NCBI RefSeq assembly: GCF_004912195.1
Contig: NZ_STGW01000003.1
Location: 286,145 to 350,144 of the forward strand
Direction of reading: 5' to 3'
Length of the DNA: 64,000 bases
Source: Nocardioides caeni
GTDB lineage: Bacteria > Actinomycetota > Actinomycetes > Propionibacteriales > Nocardioidaceae
Part shown: piece by piece, positions 24,968 through 33,152 of the stretch
How positions within the stretch are numbered: position 1 is the first letter of the stretch
How the letters are laid out: every line of letters begins with the position of its first letter
The notes under the pieces: model-generated
Databases searched by the model: none
What the model saw: only the letters and a program-made list of their open reading frames with translations
Told to the model about the DNA's origin: nothing
Position numbers and translations under genes: made by a program

Positions 24968-25692
24968 GCAGCCCGCCCTGCCAACCACTCCATGACGGCT
25001 CCCACGTCGGCGACGGTCTCCATCCCCGGCGGGGCGGGCGGGCGTCGTACGACCACGACCGGCAGGCCGCGCTCGGCGGCGGCCTCCATCTTCGGCCAGG
25101 TCAGCTCGCCGCCCGAGTCCTTGGTGACCAGCACGTCGCGGTCGGCGAGTAGCGCGCGCTCGCCGTCGAGCGTGTAGGGACCTCGGGAGGTGAGGATCTC
25201 CCAGCTGGCGGGGATCGCGATGTCCGGTACGTCGACCACGCGGGCCAGCACCTCTCGCTCCTCCAGCGCCGGGACGAAGCGCGCCAGCTCCTGGCGACCG
25301 ACGGTGACGAAAGGGCGGCTGCCGAGCTCGCCGGCGACGGTCGCCGCCTGCTCATGGGTGTCGACCCAGATCCAGGACGGGGTGGTGCGGTCGATCCACC
25401 CCGGGCGCTGGAGGCGGAGCAGCGGCACACCCTCCTCCGAGCACGCCGAGGCGGCGTTGCGGCTGATCCCGGCGGCGAACGGATGCGTCGCGTCGACGAC
25501 GACGTCGAAATCGGCAAGTACAGCCCGCAGGCCGAGGACTCCCCCGAAGCCTCCGATCCGGACCTCCCCCACCGGCAGTCGCGGGCGCGCGACCCGGCCG
25601 GCGAGCGACGAGACGACAGGGACGCCGTCGGCCACCAGTCGGGCGGCGAGGGCGCGGGCCTCGCCGGTGCCGCCGAGCAGCAGGACCCTCAT
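24946..25692 (-). CDS. cobK: Precorrin-6A reductase
   Basis: CobK (248 aa) reduces precorrin-6A to precorrin-6B with NADPH. It starts [19 protein letters not shown] (nucleotide-binding loop). It has [16 protein letters not shown], the conserved THPF motif, then RLQRPGW and a late [18 protein letters not shown]. The last six codons and stop lie in a palindromic repeat, so the native C-terminus was probably replaced. ATG overlaps the cobQ stop; last gene of the minus-strand riboswitch operon. Confidence 0.95.
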   Translation of the reverse strand: MRVLLLGGTGEARALAARLVADGVPVVSSLAGRVARPRLPVGEVRIGGFGGVLGLRAVLADFDVVVDATHPFAAGISRNAASACSEEGVPLLRLQRPGWIDRTTPSWIWVDTHEQAATVAGELGSRPFVTVGRQELARFVPALEEREVLARVVDVPDIAIPASWEILTSRGPYTLDGERALLADRDVLVTKDSGGELTWPKMEAAAERGLPVVVVRRPPAPPGMETVADVGAVMEWLAGRAAGVSRRP

Positions 25693-27077
25693 CGGGTCAG
25701 CTCCAGCAGCGCATCGAGGTCGAGGTGCTCCTCGACCAGGTCGCCGAGCAGGTCGAGCCGAGCCGCGCGGGCGGCCGGGAAGGAGGCAGCGGACACGACG
25801 CCGAGCGCGTCGGCCAGGTAGGCCGCGCGGGCGGCGTCGTCCTCCAGGCTGCCGTGCACCATCGTTCCCGTCACCGTCCCGTTGGTCGTGGGACCAGTGA
25901 TCCGGCCGTGATGGATCTCGTAGCCGGCCGGCTCGTGCAGCGCCAGCCGCTTCTCCGCGCCGAAGCGCGTCGTCAGGTCGAGCAGGCCCAGCCCGTCGGC
26001 CGCCGCGCCGGCCTCACCCTCGATCCCCTCGGGGTCCTCGATCCGTGCGCCGAGCATCTGGCAGCCGCCGCAGATCCCGAGCACCGGCCTCCCTGCCCGT
26101 GCGTGCCGCTGGATCGCGAGGTCGAGGCCGCGGGAGCGCAGCCAGGCCAGGTCGGCGAGGGTGGCCCGGGTTCCCGGCAGCACGACCAGGTCGGCGTCCG
26201 CCAGCCGCGTCGGGTCGGAGACGAACTCGACGTCGAGGTCCGGCTCCAGCCCGAGGGCGTCCACGTCGGTGAAGTTGCTGATCCGCGGCAGCCGGACGAC
26301 GGCTACCCTGCGGGTGGTCGCCCCCGGGGCAGCCCGCCGGCCGGCGAGGTCGAGCGCATCCTCGGAGTCCAGCCAGAGGTCGGGGTGCCACGGCAGCACG
26401 CCGTACGTCGGGCGGCCGGTGCGCTGCTCCAGGTCGGCGAGCCCCGGCCGCAGGAGCCCGACGTCGCCACGGAACTTGTTGACGACGTAGCCCTTGACCA
26501 GCGCCTGGTCGGCCGCGTCGAGCAGCATCAGCGTGCCGTAGGCGGAGGCGAACCAGCCGCCGCGGTCGATGTCGCCGACCACGATCGTCGGGATGTCGCC
26601 GTGCCGGGCCAGCCCCATGTTCACGTAATCGGTCGCGCGCAGGTTGATCTCCGCCGGGCTCCCGGCACCCTCGGCAACGACGAGGTCGAAGCGCGAGCGC
26701 AGGTCGTCGAACGCCGTGAACGCGGTCTCGGCCAGGCGGGCGCGGCCGTCCTGCCAATTGCGCGCGGACACCTCGCCGTCCGGCTGCCCCATCAGCACCA
26801 CATGGCTGCGCCGGTCGCTGCCCGGCTTGAGCAGCACCGGGTTCATCGCGACCTCCGGCTCCGCGCCGGCGGCGACGGCCTGCACCCACTGCGCGCGCCC
26901 GATCTCCCCCGGCGCGCCGTCGGGACCGCGCACGACCATCGAGTTGTTGGACATGTTCTGCGCCTTGAAGGGCGCCACCCGGATCCCGCGCCGCGCGAAC
27001 GCCCGGCACAGTCCGGTCGTCACCACGCTCTTGCCGGCGTCGGAGGTCATCCCCGCGACGAGGAGTGCCGCACCCAT
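25689..27077 (-). CDS. cobQ: Cobyric acid synthase (glutamine-hydrolysing)
   Basis: CobQ (462 aa) amidates the b, d, e and g side chains of adenosylcobyrinic acid a,c-diamide. The N-terminal ATPase domain has [31 protein letters not shown] and [14 protein letters not shown]. The C-terminal amidotransferase domain has [12 protein letters not shown] with the nucleophile cysteine, and later a GYEIHHGR motif with the catalytic histidine. ATG at 27077 lies 5 bp after the ferredoxin-like gene. Confidence 0.96.
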   Translation of the reverse strand: MGAALLVAGMTSDAGKSVVTTGLCRAFARRGIRVAPFKAQNMSNNSMVVRGPDGAPGEIGRAQWVQAVAAGAEPEVAMNPVLLKPGSDRRSHVVLMGQPDGEVSARNWQDGRARLAETAFTAFDDLRSRFDLVVAEGAGSPAEINLRATDYVNMGLARHGDIPTIVVGDIDRGGWFASAYGTLMLLDAADQALVKGYVVNKFRGDVGLLRPGLADLEQRTGRPTYGVLPWHPDLWLDSEDALDLAGRRAAPGATTRRVAVVRLPRISNFTDVDALGLEPDLDVEFVSDPTRLADADLVVLPGTRATLADLAWLRSRGLDLAIQRHARAGRPVLGICGGCQMLGARIEDPEGIEGEAGAAADGLGLLDLTTRFGAEKRLALHEPAGYEIHHGRITGPTTNGTVTGTMVHGSLEDDAARAAYLADALGVVSAASFPAARAARLDLLGDLVEEHLDLDALLELTR

Positions 27078-27082
27078 CCTGA

Positions 27083-27445
27083 TCAGCCGCGCTTCCCGCG
27101 GAAGACATGGCGCTGCAGGGTCTCGGGCACGGGGCCACCCTCGCGCACCCAGTCGACGACCGCCTCCGTGACACCCGTCGAGAGCACCCCGCCGAGCCAG
27201 AAGTCCTTCGGCCGCCTGCCTCCGGGAAACCAGGTGAAGTCCCGCACGAGTACGACGTTCGAGCGGTCGCACTCGTCGAGGCAGTCGACCACGCGCACCC
27301 GGACGCGCGGGCCACGTCTCCCCGCGGGATCGTCGAGCGCCTCGATCTCGTCACGCTGTCCCCGGTGATCGGCGTCGGGGTGCTTCTTCGCCGTGCCGCA
27401 GCAGCAGTCGCGGCAGAGCAGCACGTCGCGTTCAGGCAGCGCCAT
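27083..27445 (-). CDS. (2Fe-2S) ferredoxin-domain protein of the cobalamin operon
   Basis: A 120-residue thioredoxin-fold 2Fe-2S protein. Cysteines are clustered as LLCRDCCCGTAKKHP (residues 10-24) and VVDCLDECDRSN (about 53-64), followed by RPKDFWLGGV. Such proteins recur beside cob genes in Actinobacteria and may supply electrons, for instance for cob(II) reduction before adenosylation or for CobG; this is an inference from context. It overlaps cobF by 14 bp and is 5 bp from cobQ. Confidence 0.88.
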   Translation of the reverse strand: MALPERDVLLCRDCCCGTAKKHPDADHRGQRDEIEALDDPAGRRGPRVRVRVVDCLDECDRSNVVLVRDFTWFPGGRRPKDFWLGGVLSTGVTEAVVDWVREGGPVPETLQRHVFRGKRG

Positions 27446-28193
27446 CGTCCGGCCCCCGCAGGAGGAAGAGGTCCATCACCCAGCCGGCCTCGGCCTTCGC
27501 CGCCTCGCGGGCCGCGGCGATGTCGCCCGCGACGTCGCCGACCCGTCCGCCGACCAGCCGCTCCCCCGTGCCGCCGAGGTTCGCGCCCCACCAGGTCGTC
27601 CAGTCCTCGAAGCCGTCGAGGTCCACCCCGGCGGTCAGCATCACCACGACGTTCCGCTGACCGGCGGCCACGTCGGCACGCAGGCGGCGCGCGGTGGTCA
27701 CGTGCACCGGTTGTCCGACCTCGTGGAGCACGATGCCGTGCCGCGCGGCCAGCACCTGCGGAGCGCTGATCCCCGGCAGCACGTCGAAGTCCACGCCGAG
27801 CTCTCGGACGATCCGGATCGTGCCGTCGTAGAGCGACGGGTCGCCCCACACCAGGAAGGCGCACGTCCCGCCCCGCGCCGACAGCACGGACCGGTAAGCG
27901 GCGAGGCGGGCGGCGTACCAGTCGGCGACAGCGCCCTCGTAGCCCGCGCGGTCGAGGCCCGCCGAGCGGTCCCGCTCCGGATCGCGGACGACGACCAACT
28001 CCACCCCGTGCGCGTCGCACACCGCCTGCCGGACGGCCAGCAGGGGGTCGTGCTCGCTCTTGGCCACGGCGATCGCGTAGTCGCACCCGGCCAGCGCCGC
28101 GGCCACCTCCGGCGTGACGTGCTGCGGACCCATCCCGAAGCCGAGGATGCGGACCTTCGAGGTTTCGAGGCTCGGCGCTGGCGCGCCTCGCAC
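27432..28193 (-). CDS. cobF: Precorrin-6A synthase (deacetylating)
   Basis: CobF (about 253 aa as called) methylates C1 of precorrin-5 and removes acetate, giving precorrin-6A. The family fold starts at KVRILGFGMGPQHVTPE, followed by FLVWGDPSLYDGT, VLPGISAPQVLAARHG and WWGANLGG. No usable start codon lies directly before this strand. The nearest in-frame starts are GTGs at 28193 and 28220, both inside a palindromic repeat, adding the peptide VRGAPAPSLETS. So the start codon seems to have been donated by the repeat; the internal ATG in GFGMG would remove the SAM loop. Confidence 0.9.
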   Translation of the reverse strand: MRGAPAPSLETSKVRILGFGMGPQHVTPEVAAALAGCDYAIAVAKSEHDPLLAVRQAVCDAHGVELVVVRDPERDRSAGLDRAGYEGAVADWYAARLAAYRSVLSARGGTCAFLVWGDPSLYDGTIRIVRELGVDFDVLPGISAPQVLAARHGIVLHEVGQPVHVTTARRLRADVAAGQRNVVVMLTAGVDLDGFEDWTTWWGANLGGTGERLVGGRVGDVAGDIAAAREAAKAEAGWVMDLFLLRGPDDGAA

Positions 28194-28232
28194 CTCAACC
28201 ACCGGGCGGGAGCCTCGCACCTCAACCACCGG
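28161..28232. repeat. Family A palindromic repeat, one and a half copies, at the cobN-cobF junction
   Basis: Plus-strand GGTTTCGAGGCTCGGCGCTG to CTCAACCACC (28161-28203) is a full family A copy. A second half copy (AGCCTCGCACCTCAACCACC) follows at 28211-28230. On the coding (minus) strand, the half copy supplies the cobN TGA stop at 28222-28224, and the two copies supply the candidate GTG starts of cobF at 28220 and 28193. Confidence 0.88.
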
Positions 28233-31200
28233 CGGAGTCCTCGAGGTCTCCCTCGACCTCGAGGTAGGCCGCCTGCAGCGCGGCGAGGACCTCGGGGTCG
28301 GGCGACTCCCACAGCCCGCGGTCCTTCGCCTCGTGGAGCCGCTCGACGATGCTGCGCAGCGCCCACGGGTTCGACCTCCGCAGGAACTCCTGGTTCTCCT
28401 CGTCCAGCACGTAGGACTTCGCGAGCGACTCGTACATCCAGTCGTGCACGACCCCCGCAGTCGCGTCGAAGCCGAAGAGATAGTCAACGGTCGCGGCGAG
28501 CTCGAAGGCGCCCTTGTAGCCGTGCCGCTGCATCGCGCCGATCCAGCGCGGGTTCACGACGCGCGCCCGGAAGACCCGGTTGGTCTCCTCCTGCAGGGTC
28601 CGGGTGCGGACCGCGTCGGGCGTGGTCGAGTCGCCGACGTAGGCCTTCGGGTCGGAGCCGGTGAGCGCACGGATCGTGGCGACCATGCCGCCGTGGTACT
28701 GGAAGTAGTCGTCGCTGTCGGCGATGTCGTGCTCGCGGGTGTCGATGTTCTTCGCCGCGACCTTGATCCGCCGGTAGTTGGCGCGCATGTCGTCGGAGGC
28801 GGGGACGCCGTCGAGGTCGCGGCCGTAGGCGAACCCGCCCCACGCGGTGTAGACCTCGGCCAGGTCGGCGTCATCGCGCCAGCTGCCCGACTCGACCGCC
28901 TGCAGGATGCCGGCGCCGTAGGAGCCGGGCTTGGAGCCGAACACCCGGGTCCGGGCGCGACGCTCGTCGCCGTGCTCGGCGAGGTCGGCCTGTGCGTGGG
29001 CGCGGACGAAGTTCGACTCGGCCGGCTCGTCGAGGTCGACGACCATCCGCACCGCGTCGTCGAGCATCGCGACGACGTGCGGGAAGGCGTCGCGGAAGAA
29101 GCCTGAGATCCGGACCGTGACGTCGATGCGTGGGCGTCCCAGCTCCTCCAGCGGCACGACGGTCAGGGCATGCACCCGCTTGGAGGCCTCGTCCCACTCG
29201 GGTCGGACCCCGAGCAGCGCCAGCACCTCGGCGATGTCGTCGCCGGAGGTCCGCATGGCCGACGTCCCCCAGACGGAGAGGCCCACCGACTCGGGATAGG
29301 CGCCCTCCTCGTCGAGGTAGCGCTGGATCAGGGAGTCCGCCATGGCCTGTCCGGTCTCCCACGCCAGCCGCGACGGGACCGCACGCGGGTCGACGGTGTA
29401 GAAGTTGCGGCCGGTCGGCAGCACGTTGACCAGGCCGCGCAGCGGCGAGCCCGACGGGCCGGCCGGCACGTAGCCGCCCGCCAGCGCGTGCAGGGTGTGG
29501 TCGAGCTCGTCGGTCGTGCGGGCCAGCCGCGGGACCACCTCGGTGGCGGCGAAGGCCAGCACCTGTCGAACCTGTGGGTCGGCGTGCAGCTCGTCGATGC
29601 GGGCGAGGTCCCAGCCGGACTTCTCCATCGCCTCGACCAGCCCGCGGGCCTCGGCCTCCACCCGGTCGACCTCGGTCGTCGACGGGCCACCGTCGGTCGA
29701 GCTCGTCGAGACCAGGCCGAGCGCGGCGCGGAGGCCGGGCACCGCCTGCGCCGTACCGCCCCACACCTGCGCGGCGCGCAGGATCGCGAGGACCAGGTTG
29801 ACCCGGGCCTCGCCCTCCGGGGCCTGACCGAGCACGTGCAGCCCGTCGCGGATCTGGGCGTCCTTGATCTCGCACAGCCAGCCGTCGACGTGCAGCAGGA
29901 AGTCGTCGAAGTCGTCGTCCTCCGGCCGCGCGTCGAGTCCGAGGTCGCGGTGCATCTCGGCGGCGTGCATGAGCTGCCAGATCTCGCCGCGGATGGCGGC
30001 CAGCTTGGCCGGGTCCATCGCGGAGATCTTGTCGTAGTCCTCCAGCAGGCCCTCGAGCCGCGCGATGTCCCCGTAGGCCTCGGCCCGCGCCATCGGAGGG
30101 ATGAGGTGGTCGATGATCGTCGCGTGTGCGCGCCGCTTGGCCTGAGCGCCCTCGCCGGGATCGTTGACGAGGAACGGATAGATCAGCGGCATGCTGCCGA
30201 TCGCCGCGTCGGTGGCGCAGGACGCCGACAAGGCGGCGTTCTTGCCCGGCAGCCACTCCATCGAGCCGTGCTTGCCGAGGTGCACCACCGCGTCGGCCCG
30301 AAAGGCGTGCTCCACCCACCGATAGGCCGCCAGGTAGTGGTGCGACGGCGCGAGATCGGGGTCGTGGTAGATCGCGACCGGGTTCTCCCCGAAGCCCCGC
30401 GGCGGCTGGATCAGCAGAACCACGTTGCCCGCCTGGATCGTGGCGAGCACGATCTCGCCCGCGTCGTTGACGAACAGCGATCCCGGCGACTCCCCCCACG
30501 CCTCGACCATCTCCTCGCGCAGCTCGGCGGGAAGGTCGGCGGTCCACGCGTCGTAGTCGGCCCTGGTGATCCGAACGTGCGCGTCGGTGAGCTGAGCGGA
30601 GGTCAGCCACTCCTCGTCCTGCCCGCCGGCCGCGATCAGCGCGTGGATCAGCGCATCACCAGCCTCGGTGTCGCCCTCGCTGGTTGAGGTGCGAGCGCCA
30701 GCGAGCCTCGAAACCTCCGAGCCGTCGAGGATCCGCGTCACCACGTTGTCCTGCCCGAGGTCGTAGCCAGCGTCCCGCAGCCGACGCAGCAGCCGGATCG
30801 TCGAGACCGGGGTGTCGAGGCCGACCGCGTTGCCGACCCGCGAGTGCTTGGTCGGATAGGCCGACAGCATCAGCGCGAGCTTCTTCTCCGCGTTCGGCAC
30901 CCGCCGCAGCCGGGCGTAGTTGACCGCGAGACCGGCGACCCGGGCGCAGCGCTCCGCGTCCGCGACGTACGACGGCAGCGCGGCCGGGTCGCTCGGGTCG
31001 ATCTCCTTGAAGGAGAAGGGCGCGGTGCTGATCCGCCCGTCGAACTCGGGGATCGCGACCTGGTTGGCGTAGTCCAGCGGCGTGACGCCGTCGTCGGACT
31101 CCTCCCACTCCGCGCGCGTGCTGGTGAGGCAGAGCCCCTGCAGGACGGGGATGTCGAGCGCCGCGATCCGCTCCACGTCCCAGGTCTCGTCGGCACCGCC

Positions 31201-31995
31201 CGCGCTGACGGCGGCCGGGGTCGATCCCCCGGCAGCCAGCACGGTGACCACCAGCGCATCCAGCTCGGCGAGCGCGGCGAACAGCTCGTCGGGCGCCGTG
31301 CGCAACGAGCCCGCGAAGACCGGCACCCCGACTGCCTCGCCCGTCGCGTCGATGGCGTCGCACAGCGCGTGGACGAAGTCGGTGTTGCCGCTGGCCTGGT
31401 GGGCGCGGTAGAAGAGCACCCCCACACGCGCCCGTCCGGTCGTCGAGGAGGTCGCCCCGCGACCGTCACGAGACGCGGCGACCTGCTGCCGGGACTGTGC
31501 GGCCGGCGTCCCAGCACCCCGGCCAGAGGTCTCGTGACGGCCGCGGGCGGCCACCTCGACCAACGGGTCGCGCTCGAGGATCCCCCACGCCGGGATGACC
31601 TCCGGCGCCTCGAAGCCCTCACCGGTCAGCAGGACGGTGTCGGAGAGGAAGGCGTGCAGCTGGGCGAGGTTCCGCGGCCCACCCTCGGCGAGGTAGCGGT
31701 GCGCCTCGGCGGCGATGCCGACGGGGACCGTCGAGGCCTCCATCAGCTCCGCGCTCGGCGTCAGCTCCCCGCCGAGCACGACGAGCGGGCGGCCGGCGCC
31801 GCGCAGCGTGGCCAGCTCGGCGTCGTACTGCTGCGGCGAGCCGAGGAGCCGGACCACGACGAGGTCACAGGTCTCCACCAGCGTCGCGAGTGCCGCCGTG
31901 TCGCTGCGGGCGGGATTCGCCCATCGGTAGTCGGCGCCACTGGCACGTGCCGAGAGCAGATCGGTGTCAGACGTGGACAGCAGTGCAAGGCGCAC
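28222..31995 (-). CDS. cobN: Cobaltochelatase large subunit CobN
   Basis: CobN (1257 aa) is the porphyrin/corrin-binding subunit of aerobic cobaltochelatase, inserting Co2+ into hydrogenobyrinic acid a,c-diamide. Motifs of the CobN/BchH family include VLFYRAHQASGNTDF, LMLSAYPTKHSRVGNAVG, DAVVHLGKHGSMEWLPGK, RNFYTVDPRAVPS and the terminal HDWMYESLA. Two repeats are read in frame: about residues 145-186 (124-bp composite) and 427-438 (family A). Both lie in regions between conserved blocks. GTG 31995 was chosen for the perfect GAGGAGGAA 2 nt-AGGAACC upstream; a cobalamin riboswitch precedes it. Its stop lies in another repeat. Confidence 0.95.
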   Translation of the reverse strand: MRLALLSTSDTDLLSARASGADYRWANPARSDTAALATLVETCDLVVVRLLGSPQQYDAELATLRGAGRPLVVLGGELTPSAELMEASTVPVGIAAEAHRYLAEGGPRNLAQLHAFLSDTVLLTGEGFEAPEVIPAWGILERDPLVEVAARGRHETSGRGAGTPAAQSRQQVAASRDGRGATSSTTGRARVGVLFYRAHQASGNTDFVHALCDAIDATGEAVGVPVFAGSLRTAPDELFAALAELDALVVTVLAAGGSTPAAVSAGGADETWDVERIAALDIPVLQGLCLTSTRAEWEESDDGVTPLDYANQVAIPEFDGRISTAPFSFKEIDPSDPAALPSYVADAERCARVAGLAVNYARLRRVPNAEKKLALMLSAYPTKHSRVGNAVGLDTPVSTIRLLRRLRDAGYDLGQDNVVTRILDGSEVSRLAGARTSTSEGDTEAGDALIHALIAAGGQDEEWLTSAQLTDAHVRITRADYDAWTADLPAELREEMVEAWGESPGSLFVNDAGEIVLATIQAGNVVLLIQPPRGFGENPVAIYHDPDLAPSHHYLAAYRWVEHAFRADAVVHLGKHGSMEWLPGKNAALSASCATDAAIGSMPLIYPFLVNDPGEGAQAKRRAHATIIDHLIPPMARAEAYGDIARLEGLLEDYDKISAMDPAKLAAIRGEIWQLMHAAEMHRDLGLDARPEDDDFDDFLLHVDGWLCEIKDAQIRDGLHVLGQAPEGEARVNLVLAILRAAQVWGGTAQAVPGLRAALGLVSTSSTDGGPSTTEVDRVEAEARGLVEAMEKSGWDLARIDELHADPQVRQVLAFAATEVVPRLARTTDELDHTLHALAGGYVPAGPSGSPLRGLVNVLPTGRNFYTVDPRAVPSRLAWETGQAMADSLIQRYLDEEGAYPESVGLSVWGTSAMRTSGDDIAEVLALLGVRPEWDEASKRVHALTVVPLEELGRPRIDVTVRISGFFRDAFPHVVAMLDDAVRMVVDLDEPAESNFVRAHAQADLAEHGDERRARTRVFGSKPGSYGAGILQAVESGSWRDDADLAEVYTAWGGFAYGRDLDGVPASDDMRANYRRIKVAAKNIDTREHDIADSDDYFQYHGGMVATIRALTGSDPKAYVGDSTTPDAVRTRTLQEETNRVFRARVVNPRWIGAMQRHGYKGAFELAATVDYLFGFDATAGVVHDWMYESLAKSYVLDEENQEFLRRSNPWALRSIVERLHEAKDRGLWESPDPEVLAALQAAYLEVEGDLEDSAGG
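30682..30717. repeat. Family A palindromic repeat in frame in cobN
   Basis: Plus-strand GGTTGAGGTGCGAGCGCCAG to CTCGAAACCTCC. On the coding strand it reads SEVSRLAGARTSTS at about residues 427-439, in opposite orientation to the cobB copy but still free of stops. It lies between DGSEV and the acidic EGDTEAGDALIHAL segment of CobN. Confidence 0.85.
31439..31562. repeat. 124-bp composite inverted-repeat element in frame in cobN
   Basis: Same element as at 10815-10938, here on the minus strand: 41-bp left unit, 32 + 13 bp middle, 38-bp right unit, identical spacing. It codes VEVAARGRHETSG, then AQSRQQVAASRDGRGATSSTT (split here only for display), at about residues 145-186, in the same frame as in CobIJ. 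Confidence 0.9.
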
Positions 31996-32035
31996 GGTTC
32001 CTCCTCGGGGTTCTCGCCCCTCGACGGCAGGTGTC

Positions 32036-32132
32036 GTCCGCGGCCAGTGTCTGGCTTCCCGCATCAGCTGGCTGATGCAGATCACAGTGGCGGAACCGCC
32101 CCGGTCTCACACCGGGTTCCTGATCCGCGGAC
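32036..32132 (-). ncRNA. Cobalamin riboswitch upstream of cobN
   Basis: On the minus strand: GGAACCCGGTGTGAGACCGG, then GGTTCCGCCACTGTGATCTG, a stem, and GGGAAGCCAGACACTGGCC. P1 pairs TCCGCGGA (32124-32131) with CCGCGGA (32037-32043). Between aptamer and GTG a GGGG-CGAGAA-CCCC hairpin lies just before the GAGGAGG ribosome-binding site, which suggests control of translation start. It would repress cobN-cobF-fdx-cobQ-cobK. Confidence 0.92.
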
Positions 32133-32144
32133 CTTGTGGCCGCC

Positions 32145-32154
32145 ACTCTACGGT
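32145..32154. promoter_or_regulatory. Overlapping divergent -10 elements
   Basis: ACTCTACGGT at 32145-32154 reads TAGAGT on the minus strand (promoter of the cobN riboswitch transcript) and TACGGT on the plus strand, 6 nt before the ATG of the next gene (leaderless type). The two -10 elements overlap by 2 bp, so the two transcripts may compete. Confidence 0.45.
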
Positions 32155-32160
32155 GGAGTC

Positions 32161-32718
32161 ATGGATGCGCAGCAGGCGGCCACGAGCAACGGGCCCGAGG
32201 GTCTGGAGTTCTCGGTCCACGGCCACCCCAACGCCGACACCCTGCTGCTGTGGCACCCCGACGCCCGGACCGACCCGGAGGGCGTCGCCCGGCTGGCCAG
32301 TCGCATCGCCGGGCGCAGCAACCTGCGCGTCGTCCTCCCCCGGTGGAGCGACGGCCGCGACCTCCTGCGCTCGGTGCGCTTCGCCCGTGAGTCCTCGGTG
32401 CATCCGCCGGACGCCCTCTCGGTCGTCGGCTACGGCGAGGCCGGCATCGCCGCGCTCAGCCTCGCGCTCAACCAGCGTCGCCTCGGCATCGGCCTGACCC
32501 GGGTGACCTGCGTCGACGGCGGGGCCGATCTCGCCGACCCGATCAGCGGGCAGCCGCTGAACGACCCGACCCCGACCCCTGTCCCGACCGAGGTCGACGT
32601 CGTCGAGGCCGCCGATCCGGCGTGGGCGTCGGCAACCGTCGAGGCGTGGTCGACGGCCGGGTGGACGGCGTCCCTCATCCCGGCCGATCAGTTCACCTGG
32701 CGGCTCGACACCACCTGA
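32161..32718 (+). CDS. Conserved hypothetical protein with degenerate alpha/beta-hydrolase look
   Basis: A 185-residue protein whose order resembles an alpha/beta hydrolase: ADTLLLWHPDART (oxyanion region), NLRVVLPRWSDGRDLL, then LSVVGYGEAGIAALSLAL where the nucleophile elbow should be, and VTCVDGGADL. The GxSxG serine is replaced by glutamate (GYGEAG), so classical hydrolase activity is unlikely. It might be a structural or binding member; function unknown. The last codons (DQFTWR) lie in a 15-bp sequence repeated at the end of the nucleotidyltransferase gene. Confidence 0.7.
   Translation: MDAQQAATSNGPEGLEFSVHGHPNADTLLLWHPDARTDPEGVARLASRIAGRSNLRVVLPRWSDGRDLLRSVRFARESSVHPPDALSVVGYGEAGIAALSLALNQRRLGIGLTRVTCVDGGADLADPISGQPLNDPTPTPVPTEVDVVEAADPAWASATVEAWSTAGWTASLIPADQFTWRLDTT
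32688..32702. repeat. 15-bp direct repeat, left copy
   Basis: TCAGTTCACCTGGCG, identical to 33739-33753. The two copies bracket the HTH/nucleotidyltransferase pair. The right copy is exactly the 3' end (codons RQVN and stop) of the minus-strand acyl-CoA synthetase gene. Confidence 0.6.
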
Positions 32719-32755
32719 TCGCACGCCCGGGTCGATGTGAGGATCGCGCGCATTC

Positions 32756-32771
32756 TTAGCGAAAACGCTAA
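32756..32771. promoter_or_regulatory. Perfect palindrome TTAGCG-AAAA-CGCTAA, probable operator of the HTH gene
   Basis: A perfect 6-bp inverted repeat with AAAA centre, 9 bp before the ATG of the HTH gene, in an AT-richer patch unlike its surroundings. This is the usual place and form of an autoregulated antitoxin/XRE operator. Confidence 0.65.
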
Positions 32772-32780
32772 CCTGCGCCC

Positions 32781-33152
32781 ATGCCCACGATGGACGACCG
32801 CCCGCCGCGCGGCACCGACCTGCGCGGGCTGCGCCAGCGTGCGGGCCTGACCCAGGCCGAGATGGCCGGCCGTCTGGGGATCGCAGCGAGCGTGCTCAGC
32901 GCCTACGAGAAGGGCCGCCGTGAGCCGCGGGTCGACATCTTCTTCAAGGCCGTCGAGGTCGCGGGCTTCCACGTCGACTACGTCGCGAAGACACAGCACC
33001 GGCCGCGGCTGTGGACGGTGCCGAACGCTCAGGAGAAGGCCCAGGTCCTCCTGCTGGTGTGCGCCACCGCCCAGGCGCTTCCCCAGCGCGATCGCGGACC
33101 GCTGCTGTTCCCGCCGTTCCGGACGCTCACCGAGGCGGCGAGCACCGGATGA
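32781..33152 (+). CDS. XRE-type helix-turn-helix protein (possible antitoxin)
   Basis: A 123-residue protein with an N-terminal HTH (about 13-66): LRGLRQRAGLTQAEMAGRLG, then IAASVLSAYEKGRREPRVDIF. The C-terminal part has no known fold. It sits 9 bp after a perfect palindrome and overlaps the start of a nucleotidyltransferase-like gene (ATGA). The pair is arranged as a toxin-antitoxin or AbiE-like module with the DNA-binding partner first. Confidence 0.85.
   Translation: MPTMDDRPPRGTDLRGLRQRAGLTQAEMAGRLGIAASVLSAYEKGRREPRVDIFFKAVEVAGFHVDYVAKTQHRPRLWTVPNAQEKAQVLLLVCATAQALPQRDRGPLLFPPFRTLTEAASTG

Noticed and set aside
31996..32085. N-terminal extension of CobN through the riboswitch
   Set aside because: The frame stays open but overlaps the aptamer; the GTG with GAGGAGG directly upstream fits the family N-terminus.
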